A stretch of DNA of 64,000 bases from Lentibacillus sp. JNUCC-1 (GCF_009741735.1 NZ_WHOH01000001.1:1054001-1118000); one strand, 5' to 3'. Numbered from the stretch's first letter, positions 40,630 through 51,857 are shown. Numbers and translations are program-made. The notes: generated by a model not told the origin, from the sequence alone.

Positions 40630-42063
40630 TCACTTTTTAAAGATCTCTTTCTGAAATTGTCTAGGAGAAAGGTTATAATGCTTCTTAAACACCCGACTGA
40701 AATAGTTCGGATCATTATACCCGACCATAAAACTGATCTCTTTTAATGAATAGCTATTTTCCTGCAGAAGATATTTAGCTTGGTTCAGACGTTCCTTTGT
40801 CAGAAAGTCGATAAACGTATCCCCGTACGCTTGTTTAAACAGGTTTGATAAGTAATTGGGGCTCAGTTCGACAAATTCAGCCACTTCTTCCAGGGTTATG
40901 GTCTTATTGAAATTTTCCTTAATATACTGTTTTGCACGGGATATATGCTGATTGGACGTGTACATCTCATTTAATTTCATACAGCAAATCTTTAAAAAAG
41001 CAATCCAATCCTGTTGTGAACGAAGACTGGAAAGAGATGTTTTCGGGAATGTCACATGTTGTGCTTCTAAAATCGTTCTGGCTGCTATGTACAATGTTTC
41101 TCGATCTGCTTCTGACATCAGGTGTTGTTTTTCGTCAAAATGCTGGACAGCTTCCTCGCTGTTCCCCTTCTCAATTCGGTTGCATATTTCAGCAATCACT
41201 TCACCGGCTTGCTCGGGCGCATTTTCAGCCTGGATAAACCCGTAGCGGCTTTTACGATCTGCTTTAAGCTGGAAACAAGCCGTATACGCTTCATGGTATG
41301 AGGATGGCAGCTTCTCCAATGACTCAACAGGACGGCCAATGCCTATAAACAGATCATTGCCAAGTTCGACATGAAGTTTCCTGACTGCTGTTAACAGGGT
41401 TTCCTTTTGCATGACACGATCCGAAATCAGACAGACGTTCACACATTCATTGTTTACAGCCGTCAAAAAATCTGTTTCTACATGTGTTTTCAATGCTGCT
41501 TCTATTTTGTGCAGCGATTGCTCTTCTTCATGTGATGACATCACCAGAAAACACCCGCTCACCATATCGGGAAACAATTTTTCCTGAAGCTCATACACCT
41601 CATCTCCCACAGGGTGCTTTGTTAACTTTATTAAGAAACTTTCCTTACTCAAACGCCGTGACGCCAGTTTCTCCATTTCATCCTGCTGCTCCAGTTGAAT
41701 TTCCTTTTTAATGCGCAATAGAGCTTTGACAATTTCATCCTTCTTCCCCGGCTTTAAAATATAATCACGAACCCCATAACGCATCGCTTGCTTGGCATAA
41801 TCAAACGAATCGTATGCGGATACAAGGATAAACCGGACAGACGGGTTGGTGGCCATGATCTTTTCAATCGCCTCCAGCCCGTTAATGCCGGGCATTTTAA
41901 TGTCCATAAAAATGATATCCGGATTGGCGGCTGCAGCCAATTCAATCGCTTGGCGTCCATTGGCTGCTTCTCCGACCACTTCCATATCTGAAAAGTTGAC
42001 TTCTATAAACTTTTTCATCGCTTTTCGTTCCAGCAATTCATCTTCTGCAATTAAGATTCGCAT
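40630..42063 (-). CDS. Response regulator, YesN type (receiver plus AraC HTH)
   Basis: A 477-residue cytoplasmic regulator. The receiver domain is at residues 1-120 with acidic pocket Glu7-Asp8, phosphorylation site Asp54 in IIFMDIKMPG and Lys104 region YILKPGKK. A long middle region precedes a C-terminal AraC-type double helix-turn-helix (ITLEEVAEFVELSPNYLSNLF and VGYNDPNYFSRVFKKHY). Its start overlaps the end of the kinase gene by 13 bases. It probably activates the adjacent importer genes. Confidence 0.93.
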   Translation of the reverse strand: MRILIAEDELLERKAMKKFIEVNFSDMEVVGEAANGRQAIELAAAANPDIIFMDIKMPGINGLEAIEKIMATNPSVRFILVSAYDSFDYAKQAMRYGVRDYILKPGKKDEIVKALLRIKKEIQLEQQDEMEKLASRRLSKESFLIKLTKHPVGDEVYELQEKLFPDMVSGCFLVMSSHEEEQSLHKIEAALKTHVETDFLTAVNNECVNVCLISDRVMQKETLLTAVRKLHVELGNDLFIGIGRPVESLEKLPSSYHEAYTACFQLKADRKSRYGFIQAENAPEQAGEVIAEICNRIEKGNSEEAVQHFDEKQHLMSEADRETLYIAARTILEAQHVTFPKTSLSSLRSQQDWIAFLKICCMKLNEMYTSNQHISRAKQYIKENFNKTITLEEVAEFVELSPNYLSNLFKQAYGDTFIDFLTKERLNQAKYLLQENSYSLKEISFMVGYNDPNYFSRVFKKHYNLSPRQFQKEIFKK

Positions 42064-43496
42064 GCTTGATCACCCTTAAAATGTTTTGGTATCTTGACCC
42101 GGATGGTGGTGCCTGTCCCCGGCTTTGAGTGGATGTCGACAACATCTTCCACCTGATAAAACAACTGCAGACGCCGGATCACGTTTTTGAGACCAATCCC
42201 CGTAGAATGCCCGACATGGTCGTCATCCTGCTTGGCCAAAGACAGGATTTGTGTGATAGTCACCTGCTCCATGCCGACACCATCATCTCTCACTTCTACA
42301 AAAACACAGTCAGACGTTTGACTGACATGAAGCGTAATCTTCCCGCCCTCTTCCCGTTCCTCGATACCGTGGATAAACGCATTTTCGACCAGTGGCTGCA
42401 ATGTTAAGCGCGGAATGGGCCCCTCAAGGCAGGTGTCATCAATATCATAGGACACTTGCACACGTTCGGCAAAACGCAGCTTCTGTATGTGGAAATAATC
42501 TTTAACCACGTCCACCTCTTCGCTAAGTGTGACACTTTTATTAATGTCACCCAAACTGTGCCGCAGCAGCATTGCTACAGAGTCGATCAGAGAAGATGTC
42601 GCATGAGCATCTTCAAGATAGGCCATCTTGGAAACGGTATTCAAGGTATTGAAGAGAAAATGAGGATTGATTTGGTTTTGTAAATGTTTCAATTCCATCT
42701 CTTTTAGCAGACGGTCCAGTTCAGACTGATCTTTAATTTCCTGAACAAGCTCATCTATGTTTGAACGCATATGGTTAAAGGTATCGCCCAGCAGTTTCAA
42801 TTCATCTTTGGATTGAATGTCAACCGGATCGCCTGCCAAATCACCTGCCGCCACCTCTTTCGCGGCACGAGATAATTGATTCAACGGACGCGTAATGCCT
42901 TTAGAGAACCAAATGACAAAGAAAACAGCCAAAATCAATGTTGACATAAACAAGAAAACAATAAACAGGAAAAAGTCTTTATTCCGGACTTGCAAATCAT
43001 TATAAAAAGATTGATAAGCGGTCAATTCCACATCAATCATCTCAAGCGTTGACGTCTGAATATACCCTGATGCATGATCGGCTTCCCGCAAATGATCTGT
43101 GTATTGCTCAATATCGTTCAGAATGACAAATCCAATCGTCAATTCGCATTCGTGAATGAACGTTTCGATCAAGTTGTTATAGTTTTTAATTTCAATCGTT
43201 TCGGCATTGCGAAAATGACCGGGCAGCTGTTCTTTTTTGCTTTCAAGTTCTTTTTTCAAAGCATAATAATCACTGACTTCCACAGCTTCCGGGTCAGCAA
43301 CAAACGATTTGGTGAAGGTATACATGTCATTAGACTTTTGTGAGATCGCGTTGAGCAGTAAATAGCGTTCAAAACTGTCGTGATAAACATTTGTCAGCTG
43401 ATTGGAACTGACGTAAATTGATATCGCCGTCACCTGGAACAAAATGACGAACACCATAAAATAAACAAGCAGTTTGCCGCGAATGGTTTTCATCAT
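42051..43496 (-). CDS. Sensor histidine kinase, YesM/LytS type
   Basis: A 481-residue membrane kinase. Helices near residues 8-29 and 178-200 flank an extracellular domain. A HAMP domain follows (FSKGITRPLNQLSRAAKEVAAGD), then a His_kinase domain with the phospho-acceptor in QINPHFLFNTLNTV, and an ATPase domain with LTLQPLVENAFIHG and DDGVGM. The first codon overlaps the stop of the binding-protein gene upstream (ATGA). With its neighbours it forms a sensor, kinase and regulator set; the extracellular partner is the anchored sugar-binding protein at 43493-44482. Confidence 0.93.
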   Translation of the reverse strand: MMKTIRGKLLVYFMVFVILFQVTAISIYVSSNQLTNVYHDSFERYLLLNAISQKSNDMYTFTKSFVADPEAVEVSDYYALKKELESKKEQLPGHFRNAETIEIKNYNNLIETFIHECELTIGFVILNDIEQYTDHLREADHASGYIQTSTLEMIDVELTAYQSFYNDLQVRNKDFFLFIVFLFMSTLILAVFFVIWFSKGITRPLNQLSRAAKEVAAGDLAGDPVDIQSKDELKLLGDTFNHMRSNIDELVQEIKDQSELDRLLKEMELKHLQNQINPHFLFNTLNTVSKMAYLEDAHATSSLIDSVAMLLRHSLGDINKSVTLSEEVDVVKDYFHIQKLRFAERVQVSYDIDDTCLEGPIPRLTLQPLVENAFIHGIEEREEGGKITLHVSQTSDCVFVEVRDDGVGMEQVTITQILSLAKQDDDHVGHSTGIGLKNVIRRLQLFYQVEDVVDIHSKPGTGTTIRVKIPKHFKGDQACES

Positions 43497-44482
43497 TGTA
43501 TGCCACCACTGTGATCGGTCTGTAGGTCCTTTTTCTGGATCACACGTGTTTCTGTAAAGATCTCATTCTCTACCAAATCATTCGACTGCAGTTTCAGCAT
43601 GACGTTTAGCGCCTTATGACCAATTTCTTCTGGGTACTGAGCAATCGTTGCATCAATGTGATCCTGCTTGATTAACTCAAGGGTTCTTGGCAAAATGTCA
43701 AAAGCCGTAATGAACACATTCCGGTTGGGAGCGATTTCATTTAACCCTTCAACAATCCCCGGTCCGTCCAATGCACTCGTTCCTGCGAGCGCCGTAATTT
43801 GCGGATTCTGTTTGATTAAATCATATGCAGCTTGACTGGCTCCCACCGCTGTAATGTTCGATTCCTTTATATCCGCAATGTGGATCCTCGGTACAGATTC
43901 AAGTGCATATTTCAGACCCTCAATCCGTTCTTGCTGACTGATCGCATCAAATCGGCCTGTTACAATACCAACGTGCTGCTCTTCTGACGTATGCTTGATC
44001 AGAGTCTGTCCCATCAACTGTCCGGCATAATAATTGTCTGTTCCGACATATGCCTTGCGTTCACTGCTTTTCACATCGGTATCGACCGTAATGATGGGGA
44101 TGCCGCGCTCAATGCCTTTATGGACTAGATCGACAAAGCGCTGTCCGTTGACCCCCTGAATCATGATACCATCCACTTTTGCCGATATCATCCTATCCAA
44201 AAGCACCAACATCTCGTCATTGTCTGCTTTTTGAGGCGCCACATACTCCAAATAAACATCATTTTCTTCGGCTTGTTCTTTTGCCCCTTTTTCAACCAGA
44301 CGCCAATATTCGTTATCCTTTTCCTCTGCTATAAGCACAAAGTGATACGCATAATCCTGTGTTTCCGGCTGCTCAGCGGCAATATAAAATGTTTTATAGC
44401 CATAAACGAGCATGCCCGAAAAACTAAACAGGAATAGCACACCGCTCAATATGTATACCATTTGCTTTAAGACTGGGTTCAT
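43493..44482 (-). CDS. Membrane-anchored periplasmic-type sugar-binding sensor protein (XylFII/RbsB-like)
   Basis: A 329-residue protein with an uncleaved-looking N-terminal helix (QMVYILSGVLFLFSFSGMLV) and a Peripla_BP_4 fold (FVLIAEEKDNEYWRLVEKGAKEQ, DGIMIQGVNGQRF, IPIITVDTDV, GTSALDGPGIVEGL). There is no lipobox and no transporter of the RbsBC type beside it. Gene order and overlap with the YesM-like kinase resemble three-component sugar sensors (XylFII-LytS-YesN), in which the binding protein signals to the kinase. GGGTG lies five bases before the ATG. A role in transport is less likely. Confidence 0.83.
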   Translation of the reverse strand: MNPVLKQMVYILSGVLFLFSFSGMLVYGYKTFYIAAEQPETQDYAYHFVLIAEEKDNEYWRLVEKGAKEQAEENDVYLEYVAPQKADNDEMLVLLDRMISAKVDGIMIQGVNGQRFVDLVHKGIERGIPIITVDTDVKSSERKAYVGTDNYYAGQLMGQTLIKHTSEEQHVGIVTGRFDAISQQERIEGLKYALESVPRIHIADIKESNITAVGASQAAYDLIKQNPQITALAGTSALDGPGIVEGLNEIAPNRNVFITAFDILPRTLELIKQDHIDATIAQYPEEIGHKALNVMLKLQSNDLVENEIFTETRVIQKKDLQTDHSGGIQ

Positions 44483-44629
44483 TGTCTCACCCGCTCAAGA
44501 GAATTTTATAAAAAAATCTGAAAAAATTATTGCTTTTATAGCTAAAAACCCTAGTGAATAGTAGACCCAAACTGCGAACTAATTAAAACTTGAATGACTG
44601 CTTCTTGCAACTAACCACCACAATGAGAG

Positions 44630-44965
44630 AATCGTGATTTGCGCTGCGGGAAGTCGCTTTCCGCGGGCACGGCCTCAGCCTCCTCGCGGAAAGACCACCG
44701 CTGTGGGGTCTTCGGACTCGTGCTGTTCCCGCAGGAGTCGACTTCCCTCCGCTCCAATCACTCTATTTAATTCAGTGGCTTAGACGGTACTACTCACATA
44801 AGAGGTAGAGAATAACCTCTTATACCAAGCTCGGGGGAAACACGGAGACTCCAGCGGGAGGATAAGCCTCGGTGAGACCCCACAGCGCGATAGCGCGAGG
44901 AGGCTCAGCAGCGCCCGCGGAAAGCGCAGTGTTTCCCCCGAGCGGCCGCATGAGGCAGTCATAAG
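44630..44965. repeat. Composite inverted-repeat element, copy 2 (A then B)
   Basis: Module A at about 44648-44747 has ends GGGAAGTCG and CGACTTCCC; module B at about 44833-44939 has ends GGGGGAAACAC and GTGTTTCCCCC. Compared with copies 4 and 5 (GGGGAAAACAC and GTGTTTTCCCC) one base pair changed on both sides, A-T to G-C. The centre of B is a small hairpin GCGCGATAGCGCG. This element fills most of the 44483-45085 gap; nothing else is recognised there apart from the terminator at its right end. Confidence 0.8.
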
Positions 44966-45030
44966 TTAGTTCGCAGTTTACGGCAACTGTGGCTTGGTAA
45001 ATACCATTAATCTATACGGAGAAAGCCTTT

Positions 45031-45079
45031 TAAAAAGACCGGAATATGCTTGTCTTGTAAGGATAAGCACTTCCGGCCT
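45031..45079 (-). terminator. Terminator of the BY-kinase gene
   Basis: On the minus strand GGCCGGAAGTGCTT pairs imperfectly with AAGCATATTCCGGTC, followed by TTTTTAAAAGG. It begins seven bases after the stop codon. Confidence 0.72.
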
Positions 45080-45085
45080 TGTCAT

Positions 45086-45784
45086 TTATGATCCGTAATA
45101 ATAATAATAATTCGAGTTCTTCGCCTCAACATCGTTCAGCACCGTGCCGAGAATTTTCGTATCGGCAGCGTTTAAAAGTTCTATCGCTTTTTTTGCCCCG
45201 TCTGTATCTGTAACTTTACTTCTGACCACAAGAAGTGATCCATCACAGATATTGGCAAGAATCTGGGCGTCGGTTACGGCCAGAACAGGTGGTGTGTCGA
45301 ATATAATCATGTCGTACTGATCGCGGGCATGCTGGATAAATGCGCGCATGCGTTTCGAGCCGAGCAATTCTGACGGGTTAGGCGGGATCGGTCCGCAAGA
45401 CATGACCTCAAGATTAGGCACATCGGTACTGTTGATGGCATCAGTTAAAATGGTTTCACCAACGAGCACATTGCTCAATCCGGTCATGTTCGTTAAGCCA
45501 AATGTATAATGCACGGTCGGTTTACGCATATCAGCGTCAACGAGCAGCACTTTTTTATCCTGCTGAGCGTAGACGACTGCCAAGTTCGCAGCTGTCATCG
45601 ACTTTCCTTCACCTGGTCCTGCAGATGTCAGCATTACTGTATGAAACTCTTCATCAACCGCGGAGAATTGTAAATTTGTCCGGATTGTTCGGTATTGCTC
45701 GGTTACTGGAGAACGCGGGTTTAATTTCGTGATCAGTGCCCGTGCTGTGCTTTTTTGTTTAGATCGAGCGTTTTTGCGGAACAT
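45086..45784 (-). CDS. Bacterial tyrosine kinase (CpsD/EpsB/YwqD family)
   Basis: A 232-residue BY-kinase controlling capsule or exopolysaccharide assembly. Walker A is SAGPGEGKS, Walker A' is LLVDADMRKP and Walker B is IIFDTPPVL. The autophosphorylated tail is NSNYYYYYGS, a run of five tyrosines at the extreme C-terminus. The start is ATG 45784 with GAGGGGG seven bases upstream; the open frame continues upstream but only as overlap with the adaptor gene. It overlaps that gene by 26 bases. The matching phosphatase and polymer synthesis genes are not in the window. Confidence 0.9.
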   Translation of the reverse strand: MFRKNARSKQKSTARALITKLNPRSPVTEQYRTIRTNLQFSAVDEEFHTVMLTSAGPGEGKSMTAANLAVVYAQQDKKVLLVDADMRKPTVHYTFGLTNMTGLSNVLVGETILTDAINSTDVPNLEVMSCGPIPPNPSELLGSKRMRAFIQHARDQYDMIIFDTPPVLAVTDAQILANICDGSLLVVRSKVTDTDGAKKAIELLNAADTKILGTVLNDVEAKNSNYYYYYGS

Positions 45785-46520
45785 TGCGCTTCCCCCTCTC
45801 TCGTCTATGTGCTTGAGCTGGACGGCCACGAGCTTCAGTTTCAGATACATGCGTGACAATGCCCAAAACAGGAAGTTCAAGATGTTTTTCAATGTCTTCT
45901 TCTGTCTTGAGAGTTGTATCAAGGTATTCAAGCAAGAATGCCAACCCGACACCAACCATGGCACCAAGCACGACGGCAATGGCAATATTCAGCATTGGTT
46001 TGGGCGATACAGGTGATGGATTGTCAACAGTCTTAGCCTCTGACAAGATACTCACATTGTCAACACCGTTCATTAAGACAGGGACCTTTTCCTGAAATAC
46101 TTCGACAACCGTGTTGGACAGTTCAGTTGCCATTGCAGGATCTGGATCTGTCGCTGTTACAGTTACAACCTGGGAATTTTGTTCACTGGATACCTGGAAT
46201 TTCTCACCCAGCGTCCCTGCCGTATAAGGCAAATCCAACTCATCCACGACCTCGTCAAGAATAGCCGGACTTTTAATAATAACGGTATATGTATTAATAA
46301 GTTCAACGTTTGTCCGGATGTCGTTCACATTAAATTGAGCATTAGGATCCTGCTGTCCCTGGTTCACAATGAACTGGGATGTAGACTGGTAAGTTGGTGT
46401 GAGCACAAAAAAGCTGACCACCCCAGCAATCACTGCCGCTGCAGCGATAAGACCAATAATGAGGAGCATGCGCTTTTTAATAACCGCAAAGATCTCCTGC
46501 AGCGAAATCGTTTCTTCCAT
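45759..46520 (-). CDS. Wzz/CpsC-type chain-length and kinase-activating membrane protein
   Basis: A 253-residue protein with two membrane helices (about residues 18-40 and 175-195) around an extracellular loop with the YQSTSQFIVNQ start. The Pro-rich segment NPSPVSPKPMLNIAIAVVLG before the second helix is typical. The C-terminal tail would activate the BY-kinase encoded downstream. RBS GGAGG is present before the ATG. The end of the gene overlaps the kinase start. It probably controls the length or export of a surface polysaccharide. Confidence 0.9.
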   Translation of the reverse strand: MEETISLQEIFAVIKKRMLLIIGLIAAAAVIAGVVSFFVLTPTYQSTSQFIVNQGQQDPNAQFNVNDIRTNVELINTYTVIIKSPAILDEVVDELDLPYTAGTLGEKFQVSSEQNSQVVTVTATDPDPAMATELSNTVVEVFQEKVPVLMNGVDNVSILSEAKTVDNPSPVSPKPMLNIAIAVVLGAMVGVGLAFLLEYLDTTLKTEEDIEKHLELPVLGIVTHVSETEARGRPAQAHRRERGKRNVPQKRSI

Positions 46521-46672
46521 ATCGAATGTACCTCCGTTTATTCAACAAAATTCTTAGATGTGTCTTTCAAAAAACATATTTACAAGTATATCATACTCTT
46601 TAAAGAAAAAGAGAGCTTTTTTCGACATTATTTGTATTTTCCTGATCTAAATTATGCCAATCCAACCAAATA

Positions 46673-46711
46673 GGGTCAGGCCCCATGACCTTAGTCCCGG
46701 GAGCCTGACCC
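46673..46711 (-). terminator. Terminator-like stem after glpK
   Basis: GGGTCAGGC (46673-46681) pairs with GCCTGACCC (46703-46711). It begins nine bases after the glpK stop; the tail on the minus strand is TATTTGG, only weakly T-rich. The core CAGGCCCC is shared with the stem at 25394-25428. Confidence 0.6.
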
Positions 46712-46719
46712 TCTCTGCC

Positions 46720-48509
<1,790 letters not shown>

Positions 48510-49943
48510 ATGTCAGATTTCAAAAACACCAATCAGCCATCTGAGACACCCCGTCGCACTGAACGGAAATCCACACCTAAAAAACACCGCAATAAAAAGA
48601 AACTGCTGCTGTATATCGGGATTCCCATCGCCATATTACTTGTCGCGGGCATTTCCTATGCTGCTCATATTTATACCACAGCTCAGAAAACGGCTGATCA
48701 ATCGTATGAAGAGGTCGATCGAGATCAAGGTGCCTCTGATTTGCGCGAATCAGCTGTCGATCCTGTTGAAGACAATATTTCTGTATTGATTCTCGGAATT
48801 GATGACGGCGAAGAACGGACTGAAGATGGTCATTTCCGTACAGATGCCATGATGCTGGCGACGTTTAACAAAGAGGAAAGCAATGTGAAACTGCTCAGTA
48901 TTCCAAGAGACTCTTATGCATACGTACCCGAAGTCGACCGTTACACAAAAATCAACCATGCCCATCACTATGGCGGTGTCGAGGCCGCAATCGAAACTGT
49001 GGAAGAATTTCTCCACGTGCCTGTCGATTACTATGTCCGAGTGAATTTTAATGCCTTCATCGACACTGTTGATGCACTGGGCGGGATTTATTACGATGTG
49101 CCCTTTGATATGAGCGAAGTCGATACAAAAGGGAAACGCAATGCAGTTAAAATCGAAAAGGGCTACCAGAAATTGGACGGCAAACATGCACTTGCCCTTG
49201 CCCGGACACGCAAGTATGACAGTGACATTGAACGCGGGAAACGTCAGCAGGAAATCATTAAAATTATTGCCGACGAAGCAACATCAGCCTCCTCCGTATT
49301 TAAATTTGATGATGTTATGCGGGCAGTGGGTGATAACCTGAAAACAAATTTGACTTTCGACAATATGAAGAGCTTTCTGTCATACGGTATGAACAATAAC
49401 TTTTCCATTGAATCCGTAGACCTTGATGGGTGGGGCGGCTATATGGATGACGGTTTATGGTATTACGTCGTCGATAATGAAACGAAAATGAACGTGGCAA
49501 ACGAACTTAGAAACCACCTTGACCTGCCTGAAGTCGGTTTACGCGTGTTCCAAGATGATCAGGAACGCATGACCCCGCCAGGTTCTCAGGATAGCTATGC
49601 TGAACAAGAAACCAACTATCAGGAGAATCAATCAGGCACCCAAACATCCAATCAGACAAAACACAAAGAAACGCCGAAACAGCCTTCGTCTTCCAGCACA
49701 CAAAGACATTCCGCACCAAGCGGGAACCAGACACAAGAAGAAACAAGCGCACCTGTTGAGAGGAACCAAAAGAAACAACAGGCCCCTGATCATAAAGCAA
49801 GCGATCAACCCAAGGAAGAACCTGTAAACGGCACAGAAAACAGTAACCCAGAATCAGCAAAACAACACGAAAACAGTACCAGCACGAACGACAGCACAAA
49901 CACGAATGAAACACCCGAAAACAAAACTTCACAAAACCCATGA
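48510..49943 (+). CDS. LCP (LytR-CpsA-Psr) family ligase with long low-complexity tail
   Basis: A 477-residue membrane protein. A basic N-terminus precedes one helix (about residues 32-52), then the extracellular LCP domain with ISVLILGIDDGEERTEDGHFRTDAMML, the catalytic-site Arg in SIPRDSYAYV, and ALARTRKYDSDIERGKRQQEII. LCP enzymes attach teichoic acid or capsule to peptidoglycan. The last ~130 residues are an unusual Gln, Asn, Ser and Thr-rich tail, presumably threading the wall. RBS GAGGTG precedes the ATG. It ends at a strong terminator. Proximity to Wzz/BY-kinase and to tag genes fits cell-wall polymer attachment. Confidence 0.92.
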   Translation: MSDFKNTNQPSETPRRTERKSTPKKHRNKKKLLLYIGIPIAILLVAGISYAAHIYTTAQKTADQSYEEVDRDQGASDLRESAVDPVEDNISVLILGIDDGEERTEDGHFRTDAMMLATFNKEESNVKLLSIPRDSYAYVPEVDRYTKINHAHHYGGVEAAIETVEEFLHVPVDYYVRVNFNAFIDTVDALGGIYYDVPFDMSEVDTKGKRNAVKIEKGYQKLDGKHALALARTRKYDSDIERGKRQQEIIKIIADEATSASSVFKFDDVMRAVGDNLKTNLTFDNMKSFLSYGMNNNFSIESVDLDGWGGYMDDGLWYYVVDNETKMNVANELRNHLDLPEVGLRVFQDDQERMTPPGSQDSYAEQETNYQENQSGTQTSNQTKHKETPKQPSSSSTQRHSAPSGNQTQEETSAPVERNQKKQQAPDHKASDQPKEEPVNGTENSNPESAKQHENSTSTNDSTNTNETPENKTSQNP

Positions 49944-49979
49944 AAACAAGATTAAGACAAAAAATTCAAGTGAACAAAA

Positions 49980-50022
49980 CCCGAACAACTATATTTGACA
50001 ACGGATCATTGTTCGGGTTTTT
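49980..50022 (+). terminator. Terminator of the LCP gene
   Basis: CCCGAACAA (49980-49988) pairs perfectly with TTGTTCGGG (50009-50017), followed by TTTTT. Confidence 0.85.
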
Positions 50023-50029
50023 ATGACTT

Positions 50030-50210
50030 AGCGGAGGGAAAACACGGAGACTCCAGTGGGAGGGTAAGCCTCGGTGAGACCCCGGAGCGCGGTATAAGGG
50101 ATGGAAGGCTAAGGTCGCGACGTCCTGTCGCAACGCCTTCATGACCCACATCCTGTGGGCCCGAGGCTCAGCAGCGCCCACGGAACGCGTAGTGTTTTCC
50201 CGGAGCGGCT
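50030..50210. repeat. Composite-family repeat, copy 3 (B module only, with central insertion)
   Basis: Module B at 50036-50201 has ends GGGAAAACAC and GTGTTTTCCC. In place of the short central hairpin it has about 68 extra bases (about 50093-50160) with their own hairpins (TCGCGACGTCCTGTCGCA, CCCACATCCTGTGGG). No A module is present. It separates the terminators of the convergent LCP and OppA genes. Confidence 0.75.
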
Positions 50211-50226
50211 TCACAAAATCCATAAA

Positions 50227-50264
50227 AAAGTCCCGGCTCTGATGGCATTCAGAACCGGGGCTTT
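50227..50264 (-). terminator. Terminator of the peptide-binding protein gene
   Basis: On the minus strand AGCCCCGGTTCTGA pairs with TCAGAGCCGGGACT across a short loop and is followed by TTTTTT. Confidence 0.85.
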
Positions 50265-50267
50265 TTA

Positions 50268-51857
50268 TTACTCTTCTATATAAGCATCTTTAATCTGATA
50301 AACACCCTGAGGAGAAATGCTGAAATCTTTTACCGAATCATTCACGCCAATCAAATGCTCTCTATGATTGAGGTACAACATTGGCGCCAATTCGACAAGG
50401 CGCTCTTGTGCCCGTGAATAGATTTCCAGACGTTTTTCAGGATCCGTTTCCTTCCGTCCTTCATCCAGAATGTTATCGAGTTCTTCATCATCAATAAACG
50501 TTCTGTTCCCTGCAGCACCGTGCTGTGAAGAATGGAACAGCTGATACAACCCTTGGTCCGCATCTGCGTTGGTCGTGGACCAGCCCAGTACAAACATGTC
50601 ATGCTCACCATTGGCCAGTCGCTCCAGGTAAGCGCCCCACTCCAATTCTTCAATTTTAACGTCAATGCCGATTTTTTTCAGCTGAGCCTGAACGGCAATC
50701 GCTGTGTCTACACGTTCTTCTGAATCGTTTGTCCAGAGCGTTGTTGAGAACCCGTCTTCAAGTCCTGCTTCTTTCATGAGTTCTTTTGCCTGATCCAGGT
50801 CATGGCTAATGTCTTCAACGTCTTCGTCATACCCGAATACTGGTGGTGCAAGCGGGCCTTTTGCCGTGATGCCGATTCCGTTATAGACACCTTCGACAAT
50901 TGCTTCTTTATCTATTGCCATGGAGATGGCTCTGCGTACTTTTACATCATCAAAAGGTTCTTTTTCTATGTTAAAGCCAACATAGTTCAACGATACACTT
51001 GGCTGTTTGATCGCATGGATGCCCTCGCTGTTTTCTACGCGCTCCACGTTGTTCGGTCCGATGTCATCCACCACATGGGAAGCGCCTGTTTCAAGTTCCG
51101 CAATCCGTGAACTCTGCTCTGTCACCACTTTATATGTTGCCGTATTCAATTTAACTTTGTCTCCATGATAATCGTCATTTCTCTTCAAAACGATTTTTTC
51201 ACCAGGGGTCCATTCCTTGAACTCGAACGGACCTGTCCCTACCGGATTTTTATTAATATAAGCATCCGGATCACCGCCGTCTTCCATTTGAGCATAGTCC
51301 TCTTCAATAATCGCCGGGCTCATGACTCCCGTCCCGATATGAGCCAGATTGGCGAGTAAAGGAGCAAATGGAAACTTCAAATTGATTCTGAATGTATATT
51401 CGTCCACCACTTCCCAGCTCTCAACCGGATCTAAAAGAAATGCCCGCGGGGAGCCGATCTCTTCATCAACGAGACGATCAAATGACTTCTTTACAGCTTC
51501 TGCGTTAAACTCTTCACCATCATGGAATTTAACGCCTTCTTTCAAGTGAAAATCCCATGTGGTGTCATCAACTTCTTCCCAATCTTCTGCAAGCCAAGGC
51601 TGTGGTTCTTGGTTTTCATCTAGCATGGTCAACGTTTCATATACATTTTCCTGCACGTTACTTGAAGGAACATCATTTGATCCCTGTGTGGACATGGAGA
51701 CAACATCTTCACCCAAGGCCATGACAAGGTCACCGCCGCCTTCATCGCCGTTTCCGTTTCCTGAAGAACTGTTCGTCGGCTCCCCGTCCCCGGCACACGC
51801 TGCCAGAATGAGCATGAGTGCGCCTAAAACTGTCAAAATGAATGTGTTCTTTTTCAT
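50268..51857 (-). CDS. Oligopeptide/dipeptide-binding lipoprotein (OppA/DppE family)
   Basis: A 529-residue extracellular binding protein. The signal peptide ends in lipobox LAACAGDG (about Cys21). The SBP_bac_5 fold is seen in YETLTMLDENQEPQPWLAEDWEE, the family motif region FHLKEGVKFHDGEEFNAEAVKKSFD and VRRAISMAIDKEAIVEGVYNG. It would capture peptides outside the cell. The transporter's permease and ATPase genes are not in the window; instead it is preceded on the same strand by two peptidase genes, separated by a 21-bp-type array. A GAGGG site precedes the ATG. Confidence 0.92.
   Translation of the reverse strand: MKKNTFILTVLGALMLILAACAGDGEPTNSSSGNGNGDEGGGDLVMALGEDVVSMSTQGSNDVPSSNVQENVYETLTMLDENQEPQPWLAEDWEEVDDTTWDFHLKEGVKFHDGEEFNAEAVKKSFDRLVDEEIGSPRAFLLDPVESWEVVDEYTFRINLKFPFAPLLANLAHIGTGVMSPAIIEEDYAQMEDGGDPDAYINKNPVGTGPFEFKEWTPGEKIVLKRNDDYHGDKVKLNTATYKVVTEQSSRIAELETGASHVVDDIGPNNVERVENSEGIHAIKQPSVSLNYVGFNIEKEPFDDVKVRRAISMAIDKEAIVEGVYNGIGITAKGPLAPPVFGYDEDVEDISHDLDQAKELMKEAGLEDGFSTTLWTNDSEERVDTAIAVQAQLKKIGIDVKIEELEWGAYLERLANGEHDMFVLGWSTTNADADQGLYQLFHSSQHGAAGNRTFIDDEELDNILDEGRKETDPEKRLEIYSRAQERLVELAPMLYLNHREHLIGVNDSVKDFSISPQGVYQIKDAYIEE

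Noticed and set aside
43493..44482. Sugar-binding protein as part of a ribose-type importer
   Set aside because: It has no lipobox and no RbsC or RbsA neighbour, while it overlaps a histidine kinase gene.
45786..45985. N-terminal extension of the BY-kinase frame
   Set aside because: The extra residues overlap the Wzz-like gene and show no kinase features; ATG 45784 has a strong GAGGGGG site.
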